Shown here piece by piece: positions 1 through 6,944 of a stretch of DNA of 49,473 nucleotides. The stretch's first letter is position 1, and each line of letters opens with the position of its first letter. The DNA is from Paracoccaceae bacterium (GTDB lineage Bacteria; Pseudomonadota; Alphaproteobacteria; Rhodobacterales; Rhodobacteraceae), in the NCBI GenBank assembly GCA_007695345.1, contig REDZ01000143.1, forward strand, positions 1 through 49,473, read 5' to 3'. The notes under the pieces were generated by a model. It made no database searches. It was not told where the DNA came from and saw nothing but the letters and a program-made list of their open reading frames with translations. The position numbers were made by a program, and so were the translations under genes.

Positions 1-116
1 TCACGGACTGGATGTATCTGGTCGATGACAAGACCATCGTGAACCGCAGCCAGTTCCGCAAATTCGGCATCAAGGTCGCGGAACTGGTTGCGACCATGCG
101 CAGGGTGGAGGCATGA
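1..116 (+). CDS. DUF3833-like protein, C-terminal fragment
   Basis: Only the last 37 codons are in the window (reading frame from base 3, stop at 114-116), so the gene is cut by the left edge. The visible tail has a DWMYLVDD stretch, then NRSQFRKFGIKVAEL, which resembles the C-terminus of the DUF3833 family (small lipocalin-like proteins of unknown function). The stop overlaps the start of the next gene in ATGA, so the two are translationally coupled. In Rhodobacter sphaeroides a gene of this kind next to a short-chain dehydrogenase belongs to the RpoE/ChrR singlet-oxygen operon (from memory). That makes this fragment the probable tail of such an operon. The family call rests on a short tail only. 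Confidence 0.55.
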   Translation, partial: TDWMYLVDDKTIVNRSQFRKFGIKVAELVATMRRVEA

Positions 117-850
117 GAAAACTCTCGGGTCGGACGTATTGGCTGGTCGGTGCCTCGGAAGGGCTGGGCCGGGCGCTGGCGATGAAACTGTCGAAAGCGG
201 GCTGCACGCTGGTGCTGAGTGCGCGCGGCACCGACAGCCTGCAGGCGCTGGCGGATGACGTGCCGGGGCCTGCGCGCGTCGTGGCCTGCGATGTGTCGGA
301 TCGCGAGTCCGTGGCCCGGGCGGCCCAAGAGGCGGGCGAGATTGACGGGCTGGTCTATCTGGCAGGCGTCTACTGGCCCTTTCCCGCTACGGAGTGGAAC
401 GCTGATCACACCGAAGCGATGTTCGATGTGAACCTGACGGGGGCCGCGCGCGTGCTGGGGCGGGTGGTGCCCGCGATGGTGGCGCGGGGGCGCGGGCATA
501 TCGTGCTGACAGGCTCGCTTTCGGGGTATCGCGGGCTGCCCGGCTCGATCGGCTATTCCTCATCCAAGGCGGGGCTGATGCATCTGGCGGAATCGATGCA
601 TTGCGACCTGCGGGGCACGGGCGTGGATGTGCAGCTTGCCAATCCGGGGTTCATCCGTACACGATTGACCGACAAGAATGATTTCACCATGCCCTTTCTG
701 ATGGAGCCTGGGCAGGCAGCGGATGAAATGCTGACCCTGATGCGTGGCACGCGGTTCCAGCGGGCATTTCCGTGGCTGTTCTCGCTGCTGTTCCGGGGGG
801 CGAATTTCCTGCCAGACTGGGCCTATTACCGGGTCTTTGGCCGCAAGTGA
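113..850 (+). CDS. SDR family NAD(P)-dependent oxidoreductase
   Basis: A 245-residue classical short-chain dehydrogenase. The Rossmann nucleotide motif GASEGLG is at residues 13-19, the conserved Asn of NLTG at about 107, the catalytic Ser at about 135 and the YSSSK catalytic Tyr/Lys pair at 148-152. The C-terminal 40 residues are hydrophobic and aromatic (FPWLFSLLF, NFLPDWAYY), suggesting contact with membrane or lipid. It starts in an ATGA overlap with the DUF3833-like gene. By position it resembles the last gene of the R. sphaeroides RpoE-regulated cluster linked to furan fatty acid and singlet-oxygen responses. The substrate cannot be read from sequence, and a lipid-related substrate is inference from context. 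Confidence 0.9.
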   Translation: MRKLSGRTYWLVGASEGLGRALAMKLSKAGCTLVLSARGTDSLQALADDVPGPARVVACDVSDRESVARAAQEAGEIDGLVYLAGVYWPFPATEWNADHTEAMFDVNLTGAARVLGRVVPAMVARGRGHIVLTGSLSGYRGLPGSIGYSSSKAGLMHLAESMHCDLRGTGVDVQLANPGFIRTRLTDKNDFTMPFLMEPGQAADEMLTLMRGTRFQRAFPWLFSLLFRGANFLPDWAYYRVFGRK

Positions 851-905
851 ATGCTTGCACGCGGCTGTACTTTGGGCGACACTCGACCCAACACAGGAGG
901 TCGCC

Positions 906-1235
906 ATGCTTGCCATCAGCCTGCGCAAGGTCGTTCATATCATCTATCTCGCGCGCGAGGGCAGCGTCGGCGATGCCGAGGTGCATGCCTTTATCGATGC
1001 GCTGAATGAGGATGAACAGGCCAGCCTGACCGCCGTGGCCTGGGTCGGGCGCGGCGCGTTCGAGGCCGAGGATTATGATGAAGCCGTCGCCACGGCACTG
1101 GCCGAGGCCACGACGCCCACAGCGGATTACCTGATGGGGATGCCGCATCTGGCCGAGAATCTGGAAAGCGGGCTGGAAGCGCTGGGCATCGACGTGACTG
1201 GCGAGGAAGAGGATTTTCTGCGTCAGGGGTCATGA
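906..1235 (+). CDS. DUF3775 domain-containing protein
   Basis: A 109-residue acidic protein of unknown function. I chose the ATG at 906 because an AGGAGG Shine-Dalgarno sequence ends six bases before it; the frame stays open upstream but without such a signal. The N-terminus (LRKVVHIIYLARE) and the later TTPTADYLMGMPHLAENLE stretch match my recollection of DUF3775, found in alphaproteobacteria. There is no signal peptide or membrane segment, so it is probably cytoplasmic. It lies 55 bases after the SDR gene on the same strand and could be cotranscribed. A repeat and hairpin region follows its stop. Confidence 0.75.
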   Translation: MLAISLRKVVHIIYLAREGSVGDAEVHAFIDALNEDEQASLTAVAWVGRGAFEAEDYDEAVATALAEATTPTADYLMGMPHLAENLESGLEALGIDVTGEEEDFLRQGS

Positions 1236-1252
1236 GGCTGCGCGAGCGGGGT

Positions 1253-1314
1253 AAGCGCCCGCTCGGGGTGCCCACCCACCCGCCCTTGCACGCCTCGCGG
1301 GCGCTGCCCCTGCG
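1253..1314. repeat. Copy A of a 62-bp dispersed palindromic repeat
   Basis: This segment aligns, with three or four small differences, to the reverse complement of 34668-34728. Both copies hold the arms AGCGCCCGC and GCGGGCGCT around a core that includes CCCACCCACCCGCCCT. Copy A lies between the convergent DUF3775 and holin genes. It may be a REP-like mobile palindrome or a shared terminator cassette. Confidence 0.6.
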
Positions 1315-1327
1315 AAGGGCAGGGGCA
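1305..1327. terminator. Hairpin between convergent genes
   Basis: TGCCCCTGC (1305-1313) pairs perfectly with GCAGGGGCA (1319-1327) across a five-base loop. It lies between the DUF3775 stop and the holin stop, so it could end transcription in either direction. There is no clear T-run, which makes efficient intrinsic termination uncertain. Confidence 0.45.
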
Positions 1328-1341
1328 GGATCGCTTCATAC

Positions 1342-1848
1342 TCAGGTGTTATGCCATTCCCGCAGCGCGGCATTCTCGCCCGTGCTGGGCGGTTTCTCGG
1401 CGGGCGGTGGTGTCCGGGGCGGGGCAGGTATCTGAAAGCCCCCCTTGGCGCAGCGCAGATGATGCGCTTCGCGCGCGCCAAAATAGAACGCCACGACAGC
1501 CCCCAGCAGCCACCAGAGCGGTTCGGGCACATGGGCCAGCGCCTGCATCCGCTGCGCAAAACCCGCAGGCTCTGCCATGGCATAGGTGAACAGTCCCAGC
1601 GTGCCAAGTGCCAGCAGCGGGCGGGGCAGGCGGTTCAGCCCGTTCACGAAGCTGTCGAACCATCCTGCGCGCCCATACTGGAATTCGGCCAGGTGGCTGG
1701 CATGGGCGGCCTTGTAGGCATCATGCCCCAGTTCCATCCGGCGGGTCGCATTGGGTCGAAACACCTCAGCCACCGAGGTGACCGCCCCGCCCAGCCCGCG
1801 CGCCTTGCCGCCGCCCCCGAACAGCGCCCCCAGCGCCGCGCGGATCAT
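1342..1848 (-). CDS. Holin, GTA-type (three-TM holin family)
   Basis: A 168-residue protein with two obvious hydrophobic helices, at about residues 75-92 (LLALGTLGLFTYAMA) and 110-126 (WWLLGAVVAFYFGA). The basic, glycine-rich N-terminus may dip into the membrane. The pattern NRLPRPLLALGTLGLF plus PEPLWWLLGAVVAFYFGARE fits the Pfam family named for gene transfer agent release. It starts in an ATGA overlap with the endolysin gene, so the two are coupled. In Rhodobacter capsulatus an equivalent holin/endolysin pair, placed away from the GTA structural cluster, lyses the cells that release GTA particles. Function here: forming membrane lesions that let the endolysin reach the wall. No other phage gene is nearby. 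Confidence 0.85.
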   Translation of the reverse strand: MIRAALGALFGGGGKARGLGGAVTSVAEVFRPNATRRMELGHDAYKAAHASHLAEFQYGRAGWFDSFVNGLNRLPRPLLALGTLGLFTYAMAEPAGFAQRMQALAHVPEPLWWLLGAVVAFYFGAREAHHLRCAKGGFQIPAPPRTPPPAEKPPSTGENAALREWHNT

Positions 1849-2444
1849 GACCAGCCCGCCACGCGCGCACGGTGCTGCGCGTCGGTCAGGTGAAAGCGCG
1901 GCGCGATGAATTCCTCGGCCCGCGTGATCCAGCCGCCCTTGCCCCCGTCGCGCCTGCGCGCGAATTTGCGGCTGGCAGGGCGACGGTCGGCCAGCGCGTA
2001 GTAATAGTCACGCCGCGCAATGCCGTAGGCATCGACCAGATGCGCGGGCGCCATGTCGATCGCCTGATGCGCGGCCCCGATGGTCTGCGGGCCAATCATG
2101 CCATCCACAGCAACCTCCAGCCCCATGTCGCGCAGCAGGCGTTGCAGGATGCGCACAGCATTCGCCCCGGCATTCACCTGCATGTCAAAGACTGTGGGCC
2201 AGAGCGGTTCGGGCAGCTCGGCGATGCGCGCGCCCCTGAAGTAATGTTCCAGATAGATCTCGATCGCCTCCTCGCGGGTCAGGCGGCGAACCTCGTCCAC
2301 CCCTACTTTTTCGCCCGGTCGCAGGCGACGCAGGGTGTGGATGGTCACACCGAAATTCGTCGCCCCGCCGGGATCGTCGGGGTCGTTCACAAATCCGCCT
2401 TCGCGGCGGACGATTTCTTCAGCGAGGCGTCTGACATCTTGCAT
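1845..2444 (-). CDS. GH108-family endolysin (muramidase)
   Basis: A 199-residue lysozyme-like enzyme. The N-terminal signature REGGFVNDPDDPGGATNFG (about residues 14-32) is the glycoside hydrolase 108 motif, and the Glu of REGG (about residue 15) is the expected catalytic acid. The C-terminal half (INAG-like region, LVDAYGIARRDYYYALA) matches the PG-binding-3 domain that accompanies GH108 in phage and GTA lysins. There is no signal peptide, which fits export through the holin encoded immediately downstream in a 4-base overlap. The frame is open further upstream, but I chose the ATG at 2444 because it begins exactly with the conserved domain. Its role is most likely cell lysis for GTA release. 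Confidence 0.87.
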   Translation of the reverse strand: MQDVRRLAEEIVRREGGFVNDPDDPGGATNFGVTIHTLRRLRPGEKVGVDEVRRLTREEAIEIYLEHYFRGARIAELPEPLWPTVFDMQVNAGANAVRILQRLLRDMGLEVAVDGMIGPQTIGAAHQAIDMAPAHLVDAYGIARRDYYYALADRRPASRKFARRRDGGKGGWITRAEEFIAPRFHLTDAQHRARVAGWS

Positions 2445-2625
2445 GGTCTGGCATCCGGGTTGGGACTGGCGATGGCCTGACCCTGCCATGACAGCCCCAA
2501 GACCACGCTAACCCGGCGCACGCTGCCCGCGCGGCAGCGCACAAAGCCGCCACGTCGCACCCCCTTTCCCCGTCGCGCCCTTTGGGCTATCTGCGGGGCA
2601 AGCGATCACAGGATACCCGCGCGCA

Positions 2626-3753
2626 ATGCAATACGAACAGCCCGGAGAGGTCGAGGAAAGCTGGCGCGACGCCATCTCGACCATCGAGGATATCATTGAC
2701 GAGGCCCGCAGGGGTCGCATGTTCATTCTGGTCGATCACGAAGATCGCGAGAATGAGGGCGATCTGGTCATCCCGGCCCAGATGGCCACACCCGAAATCA
2801 TCAATTTCATGGCAACCCATGGCAAGGGGCTGATCTGCCTGACCCTGCCGGGTGAACGGATCGACCAGCTTGGCCTGCCGCTGATGGCATCCAGCAATTC
2901 CTCGCGTCATGAAACGGCCTTTACCGTATCAATCGAGGCGCGCGAAGGCGTCTCGACAGGGATTTCGGCGCATGACCGGGCGCGCACTGTTGCCGTGGCC
3001 ATCGATGACGCCAAGGGCGCAGCCGATATTGCCACGCCCGGCCATGTCTTTCCGCTGCGCGCACGCGACGGCGGTGTGCTGGTGCGCGCGGGCCATACCG
3101 AAGCGGCGGTCGATATCGCGCGGCTTGCAGGGCTGAACGCATCTGGCGTGATCTGCGAGATCATGAACGAGGACGGGTCCATGGCGCGGCTGCCCGATCT
3201 GGTGGGTTTTGCCCAGCGTCACGGGCTGAAGATCGGCACGATTTCCGACCTGATCGCCTATCGCCGTCGGCACGACAATCTTGTGCGCGTGATGAGCGAG
3301 CAATCCGTCACCTCGGAATTCGGGGGCGACTGGACCATGCGCATCTATTCCGACACCACGCAGGGGGCCGAGCATGTCGTGCTGATCAAGGGCGATATCA
3401 CCACGCCCGAGCCGGTCCTGGTGCGGATGCATGCGTTCGACCCGCTGCTGGACATGGTGGGTGTGGCGGGCGCCGCGCGCGCTGATGAATTTGCCGATGC
3501 CATGTCCCTGATCGGGGCCGAGGGGCGCGGCGTGATCGTGCTGTTGCGCGACACGCATATGAAGATGGCCAATTCCGAAGCCTCTCCGCAGACCTTGCGG
3601 CAATACGGGCTGGGTGCGCAGATCCTGTCCTCGCTCGGGCTGCATGAGCTGATCCTGCTGACCAATTCCGCAACGCCCAAAGTGGTCGGGCTGGATGGCT
3701 ACGGGCTGTCGATCACCGGCACGCGCAAGATCCCCGCATCGAGAGGCACCTGA
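2626..3753 (+). CDS. ribB: 3,4-dihydroxy-2-butanone-4-phosphate synthase with degenerate GTP cyclohydrolase II domain (RibBX type)
   Basis: A 375-residue protein. Residues about 16-215 form DHBP synthase, which makes the four-carbon unit of riboflavin from ribulose 5-phosphate; the active-site stretch [10 protein letters not shown] is at 37-46 and the GHTEA loop near 156. Residues about 220-372 resemble GTP cyclohydrolase II but lack its zinc cysteines: where an active enzyme has HSECLTGD and a following CDC motif, this one has HAFDPLLD. The second activity is therefore probably lost, and a separate ribA should exist elsewhere. It is followed after one base by ribH and then nusB, a standard alphaproteobacterial riboflavin operon. 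I see no FMN riboswitch in the short leader. Confidence 0.93.
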   Translation: MQYEQPGEVEESWRDAISTIEDIIDEARRGRMFILVDHEDRENEGDLVIPAQMATPEIINFMATHGKGLICLTLPGERIDQLGLPLMASSNSSRHETAFTVSIEAREGVSTGISAHDRARTVAVAIDDAKGAADIATPGHVFPLRARDGGVLVRAGHTEAAVDIARLAGLNASGVICEIMNEDGSMARLPDLVGFAQRHGLKIGTISDLIAYRRRHDNLVRVMSEQSVTSEFGGDWTMRIYSDTTQGAEHVVLIKGDITTPEPVLVRMHAFDPLLDMVGVAGAARADEFADAMSLIGAEGRGVIVLLRDTHMKMANSEASPQTLRQYGLGAQILSSLGLHELILLTNSATPKVVGLDGYGLSITGTRKIPASRGT

Positions 3754-3754
3754 C

Positions 3755-4306
3755 ATGGCCGGATCCGAGACCCATTACACGCTGCCCCGCCCGCGTTTTG
3801 ATCAACCGCCCAGGCTGCTGATCGTTGTCGCCCCCTATTACAAGGACATCGCCGATGCGCTGGTGGCCGGCGCGCGCGCCGAGATCGAGGCCGCAGGCGG
3901 CAGCCATGAGGTGATCGAGGTGCCCGGCGCGCTGGAAATCCCCACGGCCATCGGGCAGGCGTTCCGCATGGCGCATTTCGACGGGTTCGTGGCGCTGGGC
4001 TGCGTGATCCGCGGCGAGACAACGCATTACGATACAGTCTGCAATGACAGTTCGCGCGCCATCACGCTGCTGGGGCTGCAGGGGGCGTGCATCGGCAATG
4101 GCATCCTGACCGTGGAAAACCGCGCGCAGGCAGAGGTCCGGGCCGAGGTTGCGGGCCAGAACAAGGGCGGCGGGGCTGCGGCGGCGGCGCTGCACCTGAT
4201 CGCGCTGGCACGCCATTGGGGCGGGCAGCGCAGGCCCGTCGGGTTCAACAAGCCCGAGAGTGAGGAATTCCGCATCGCCGGATCGGGCAAGGGGACACGC
4301 GGATGA
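3755..4306 (+). CDS. ribH: 6,7-dimethyl-8-ribityllumazine synthase
   Basis: A 183-residue lumazine synthase, which condenses 5-amino-6-ribitylaminouracil with dihydroxybutanone phosphate in the penultimate riboflavin step. Visible motifs are VPGALEIP (56-63), GCVIRGET followed by HYDTVCNDSS with the catalytic His at about 91, and GNGILTVENRAQA. The ATG at 3755 lies one base after the ribB stop and keeps a normal length; the frame is open upstream inside ribB but would add unrelated sequence. The C-terminus overlaps nusB by four bases (ATGA), so ribB, ribH and nusB look like one translationally coupled unit. Confidence 0.96.
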   Translation: MAGSETHYTLPRPRFDQPPRLLIVVAPYYKDIADALVAGARAEIEAAGGSHEVIEVPGALEIPTAIGQAFRMAHFDGFVALGCVIRGETTHYDTVCNDSSRAITLLGLQGACIGNGILTVENRAQAEVRAEVAGQNKGGGAAAAALHLIALARHWGGQRRPVGFNKPESEEFRIAGSGKGTRG

Positions 4307-4788
4307 CGGGCACACGCCGCAACCGGCCCGGACTGGACGAAAAGCGCGTGCTGCGCGGGGCGGCGCGGTTCTATGCCGTGCAGGCGCTCTTTCAGATGGA
4401 AGCGTCCGACGTGCCCATCGGCACGATCATGCGCGAATTCGAGGCGCATCGCATCGGGGCCGAGACCGAGGAGGAAACCTGGGCCGAGGCCGATCTGAAC
4501 CATTTCCGCCGCCTGGTTGACACAGCCGTGGACCGTCAGGCGAAAATCGACCAGATGACCGATCGCGCGCTGGTGGCGAAATGGCCCATCGACCGGATCG
4601 ACCCCACGCTGCGCGCGCTGTTTCGGGCCGCCGGGGCCGAATTGCTGGGCGCGCCGACGCCCGCGCGCGTCGTCATTTCGCAATTCGTCGAGATTGCGTC
4701 CGCCTTCTTCCCCGAGGGGCGTGAAGCCAGCTTCGTTAATGCGGTGCTGGACCATATGGCCCGCGCTGCCCGCCCCGAGGATTTCTGA
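4303..4788 (+). CDS. nusB: Transcription antitermination factor NusB
   Basis: A 161-residue all-helical RNA-binding protein. The N-terminus RRNRPGLDEKRVLRGAARF and AVQALFQME are characteristic, as are IDRIDPTLRALFRAAGAELL and VVISQFVEIASAFFPE in the C-terminal half. NusB binds the boxA element of rRNA leaders together with NusE (ribosomal protein S10) and prevents early termination. It sits at the end of the ribB-ribH unit, starting in a 4-base overlap, an arrangement very common in bacteria. Confidence 0.95.
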   Translation: MTGTRRNRPGLDEKRVLRGAARFYAVQALFQMEASDVPIGTIMREFEAHRIGAETEEETWAEADLNHFRRLVDTAVDRQAKIDQMTDRALVAKWPIDRIDPTLRALFRAAGAELLGAPTPARVVISQFVEIASAFFPEGREASFVNAVLDHMARAARPEDF

Positions 4789-4797
4789 GCGTCGCCC

Positions 4798-5436
4798 ATG
4801 CACAGCACGCTGACCCCCGAGATGCTGCTGCAGGCATACCGGATTGGCGTGTTTCCCATGGCCGAACGGCGCGATGATCCGACTATCTACTGGTTCGATC
4901 CGCCGCGCCGGGGCGTTCTGCCGTTGCGCGGCTTTCACCTGTCGCGCAGCCTGCGCCGCCGCTTGCGGCAGGCCCCGTTCGCCATGACGCTGAACGCGGA
5001 TTTCGCAGGCGTCATCGCGGGCTGCGCCGCGCGGGAAGAGACCTGGATCAATGCCGAAATCGCGCGCCTGTTCACGGCGCTGCACGCGCGGGGCGAAGCC
5101 CATTCGCTGGAAGTCTGGGAAAAAGATACCCTTGTCGGCGGGGTTTACGGACTGGCGATCGGGGGGCTGTTCTGCGGCGAAAGCATGTTCTCGCGCCGCA
5201 CCGATGCATCAAAGCTGGCGCTGGCCTGTCTGGTCACGCATCTGGATGCCTGTGGCTTTCGGCTGTTCGATACGCAGTATCTGACCGATCATCTGGCCTC
5301 GCTCGGCGGGGTGGAGATATCGCGCGCGGCCTATCACGCCCAACTCGCCCCGGCCCTGCGCGCCGATGCCGATATCCTGCGCTTCCCCTTGCCCGGCGCT
5401 CAGGATGTGCTGCAGTTCAACACCCAGACATCATAG
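4798..5436 (+). CDS. aat: Leucyl/phenylalanyl-tRNA--protein transferase
   Basis: A 212-residue L/F-transferase. It adds Leu or Phe from charged tRNA to N-terminal Lys/Arg of proteins, marking them for ClpS/ClpAP degradation. Recognisable stretches are YRIGVFPMAE near the N-terminus, IYWFDPPRRGVLPL, then GGVYGLAIGGLFCGESMFSRR and LFDTQYLTDHLASLGG. Length is typical. It begins nine bases after nusB on the same strand. Its last 37 bases overlap the convergent DUF2155 gene on the other strand. Confidence 0.95.
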   Translation: MHSTLTPEMLLQAYRIGVFPMAERRDDPTIYWFDPPRRGVLPLRGFHLSRSLRRRLRQAPFAMTLNADFAGVIAGCAAREETWINAEIARLFTALHARGEAHSLEVWEKDTLVGGVYGLAIGGLFCGESMFSRRTDASKLALACLVTHLDACGFRLFDTQYLTDHLASLGGVEISRAAYHAQLAPALRADADILRFPLPGAQDVLQFNTQTS

Positions 5437-5810
5437 CGCGCATGGTCCAGCGCGTTCAGCGCGGGGCTTGAGGCGATCATCCAGCCCGAAAAGATCATCT
5501 GATCCGCGCGGGTGTCGAAAATGTCGATCCAGGCATAAGCCTCGCCCGCCGGGTTTTCGGCCGGGTAGCGGCATTCTTCCAGCATCACGACCAGATGCCC
5601 GACCTGCCGCGAATCGCCGCTGGAGAGCGTGATGTCCTGCGTGGTGCCCGCGACCTTGTCCAGACCGCGCAGCGTGGCGCCGGTTCCGGTGCTGATCCGG
5701 TCGGTGGCATCAGGCACCTCGATTTCCTGCGCATGCACGACGGTCGCCAGAGCGGCAAGCGCTGCGGCCCCCAGCCATGCGCGCAAGCGCTCAGCGGCGA
5801 CGGTCATCAT
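5400..5810 (-). CDS. DUF2155 domain-containing exported protein
   Basis: A 136-residue protein. An N-terminal signal peptide (basic start, hydrophobic LGAAALAALATVVHA, cleavage after VHAQ) implies periplasmic location. The mature part contains ATLRGLDKVAGTTQDI, then EECRYPAENPAGEAYAWIDIFD and FSGWMIASSPALNALDHARYDVWVL, which I recognise as DUF2155, a family of unknown role in alphaproteobacteria. Two adjacent ATG codons begin the frame; either could be used. Its first codons overlap the end of the small ORF upstream, and its 3' end overlaps aat from the other strand. Confidence 0.88.
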   Translation of the reverse strand: MMTVAAERLRAWLGAAALAALATVVHAQEIEVPDATDRISTGTGATLRGLDKVAGTTQDITLSSGDSRQVGHLVVMLEECRYPAENPAGEAYAWIDIFDTRADQMIFSGWMIASSPALNALDHARYDVWVLNCSTS

Positions 5811-5889
5811 GGCGGCGGTTGCGGCGCTGGTTGCGCTGGAACATGCGGCTCAGGCGCATGAGCAGGCGGATCATCTGGTTTACATTCAT
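5791..5889 (-). CDS. Candidate 32-residue small basic protein
   Basis: This short frame begins with ATG at 5889, inside the stop of the NDUFA12-like gene (ATGA overlap), and ends 20 bases inside the DUF2155 gene. The peptide starts [17 protein letters not shown] and ends in an arginine-rich tail ([11 protein letters not shown]), so it could be an amphipathic or membrane-associated helix with a basic tail. It is too short for normal gene calling. The coupling geometry on both sides is the main support; the high Arg content could also be a product of GC-rich DNA. Function unknown. Confidence 0.4.
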   Translation of the reverse strand: MNVNQMIRLLMRLSRMFQRNQRRNRRHDDRRR

Positions 5890-6260
5890 TCCGGACTCCA
5901 GGCCTCGTAATCCTTGCGTGGCTCGGGGTTTGCCCGCCGGATCGACCCTTTGGGCGCATAGGCCATGGCCGTGCCGGTCAGGTTTTCGATATGCGGCTTT
6001 TCCCAGTCCTTGTGGGGCAGGGGGCGCTCTGACGGTGGCTCGTTCCAGGTGTGGTGCAGCCAGCCATGCCAGTCGGGGGCGATGCGGCTGGCCTCGGATT
6101 CGCCGTTATAGATGACCCAGCGCCGCTTGCCGTCGCGCGACTGGTAGAACACATTGCCTTGCGTGTCCTCGCCCACCCTCACACCGTGGCGCCAGGTAAA
6201 GAACGCTGTATTCAGCGTGGAGCTGTTCCACCAGGTCAACAGACGCAGCAGGAATTTCAT
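5886..6260 (-). CDS. NADH:ubiquinone oxidoreductase subunit NDUFA12 family protein
   Basis: A 124-residue supernumerary complex I subunit of the kind shared by alphaproteobacteria and mitochondria. Typical features are the N-terminal [17 protein letters not shown] region, then [20 protein letters not shown] and the central [17 protein letters not shown] motif, all in the right order. The C-terminus ([21 protein letters not shown]) is also family-typical. It would sit at the matrix-equivalent (cytoplasmic) arm of complex I. It is the first gene of a minus-strand group with the small ORF and DUF2155, far from any nuo operon in this window. Confidence 0.94.
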   Translation of the reverse strand: MKFLLRLLTWWNSSTLNTAFFTWRHGVRVGEDTQGNVFYQSRDGKRRWVIYNGESEASRIAPDWHGWLHHTWNEPPSERPLPHKDWEKPHIENLTGTAMAYAPKGSIRRANPEPRKDYEAWSPE

Positions 6261-6427
6261 GGGCCAAGCCTCGTGTCACATTCACTGACTGCGCTTATGC
6301 AACACGCGCGCGCCGGAATCCAGCCCGAAGCCGCGCACGCGCCCTCACATCCCCGCGCAGGAGCCTTGGACGAACACAGGTCTGCGCCCTATATCAGCCC
6401 AGAACCACAAAGACAGGAGCGCCCGCC

Positions 6428-6871
6428 ATGCCCCGCTACGAACGCCGCCCCGAGGTGATCGACAGCCTGACACCCGAGCAATACCACATCACGCAGGAAA
6501 ACGGGACCGAGCGCCCCTGGACCGGGCAATACAATGACAACAAGCGCGTCGGCATCTATGTCGATATCGTTTCGGGCGAGCCGCTTTTTGCCTCATCCGA
6601 CAAATACGAATCGGGCTGTGGCTGGCCCAGCTTTACCAAGCCCCTGATCCCCGATCACATTGTCGAGAAATCGGACAGCTCTCTGGGCATGTCGCGGGTC
6701 GAGGTCCGGTCGCGCCATGGCGACAGCCATCTGGGCCATGTCTTTCCCGATGGCCCGCGTGACCGGGGCGGGCTGCGCTATTGCATCAATTCCGCGTCCC
6801 TGCGCTTCATCCCCGTCGAGGAGATGGAAGCCGAGGGTTATGCAGATTGGCTGGATAAGGTCGAGGGCTAA
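6428..6871 (+). CDS. msrB: Peptide-methionine (R)-S-oxide reductase, zinc-less form
   Basis: A 147-residue MsrB that reduces the R-sulfoxide of methionine in oxidised proteins. The fold motifs are clear: [18 protein letters not shown], then [13 protein letters not shown] and the catalytic Cys in [11 protein letters not shown] (about residue 119). The resolving Cys is probably Cys64 in SGCGWP. These are the only two cysteines, so the four-Cys structural zinc site of many MsrBs is absent. No signal peptide is seen, so it is cytoplasmic. A GACAGGAGC Shine-Dalgarno-like sequence precedes the ATG. Confidence 0.95.
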   Translation: MPRYERRPEVIDSLTPEQYHITQENGTERPWTGQYNDNKRVGIYVDIVSGEPLFASSDKYESGCGWPSFTKPLIPDHIVEKSDSSLGMSRVEVRSRHGDSHLGHVFPDGPRDRGGLRYCINSASLRFIPVEEMEAEGYADWLDKVEG

Positions 6872-6944
6872 GGCTGGTCAGAACGCGCGGTCGGGGTTAT
6901 GTGTGGTGTAATGCCAGGCATGATGACCGGCAAATGGGGACCGT

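Noticed and set aside
2490-2625. FMN riboswitch before ribB
   Set aside because: The leader is too short and lacks the conserved AGGG-type riboswitch elements.
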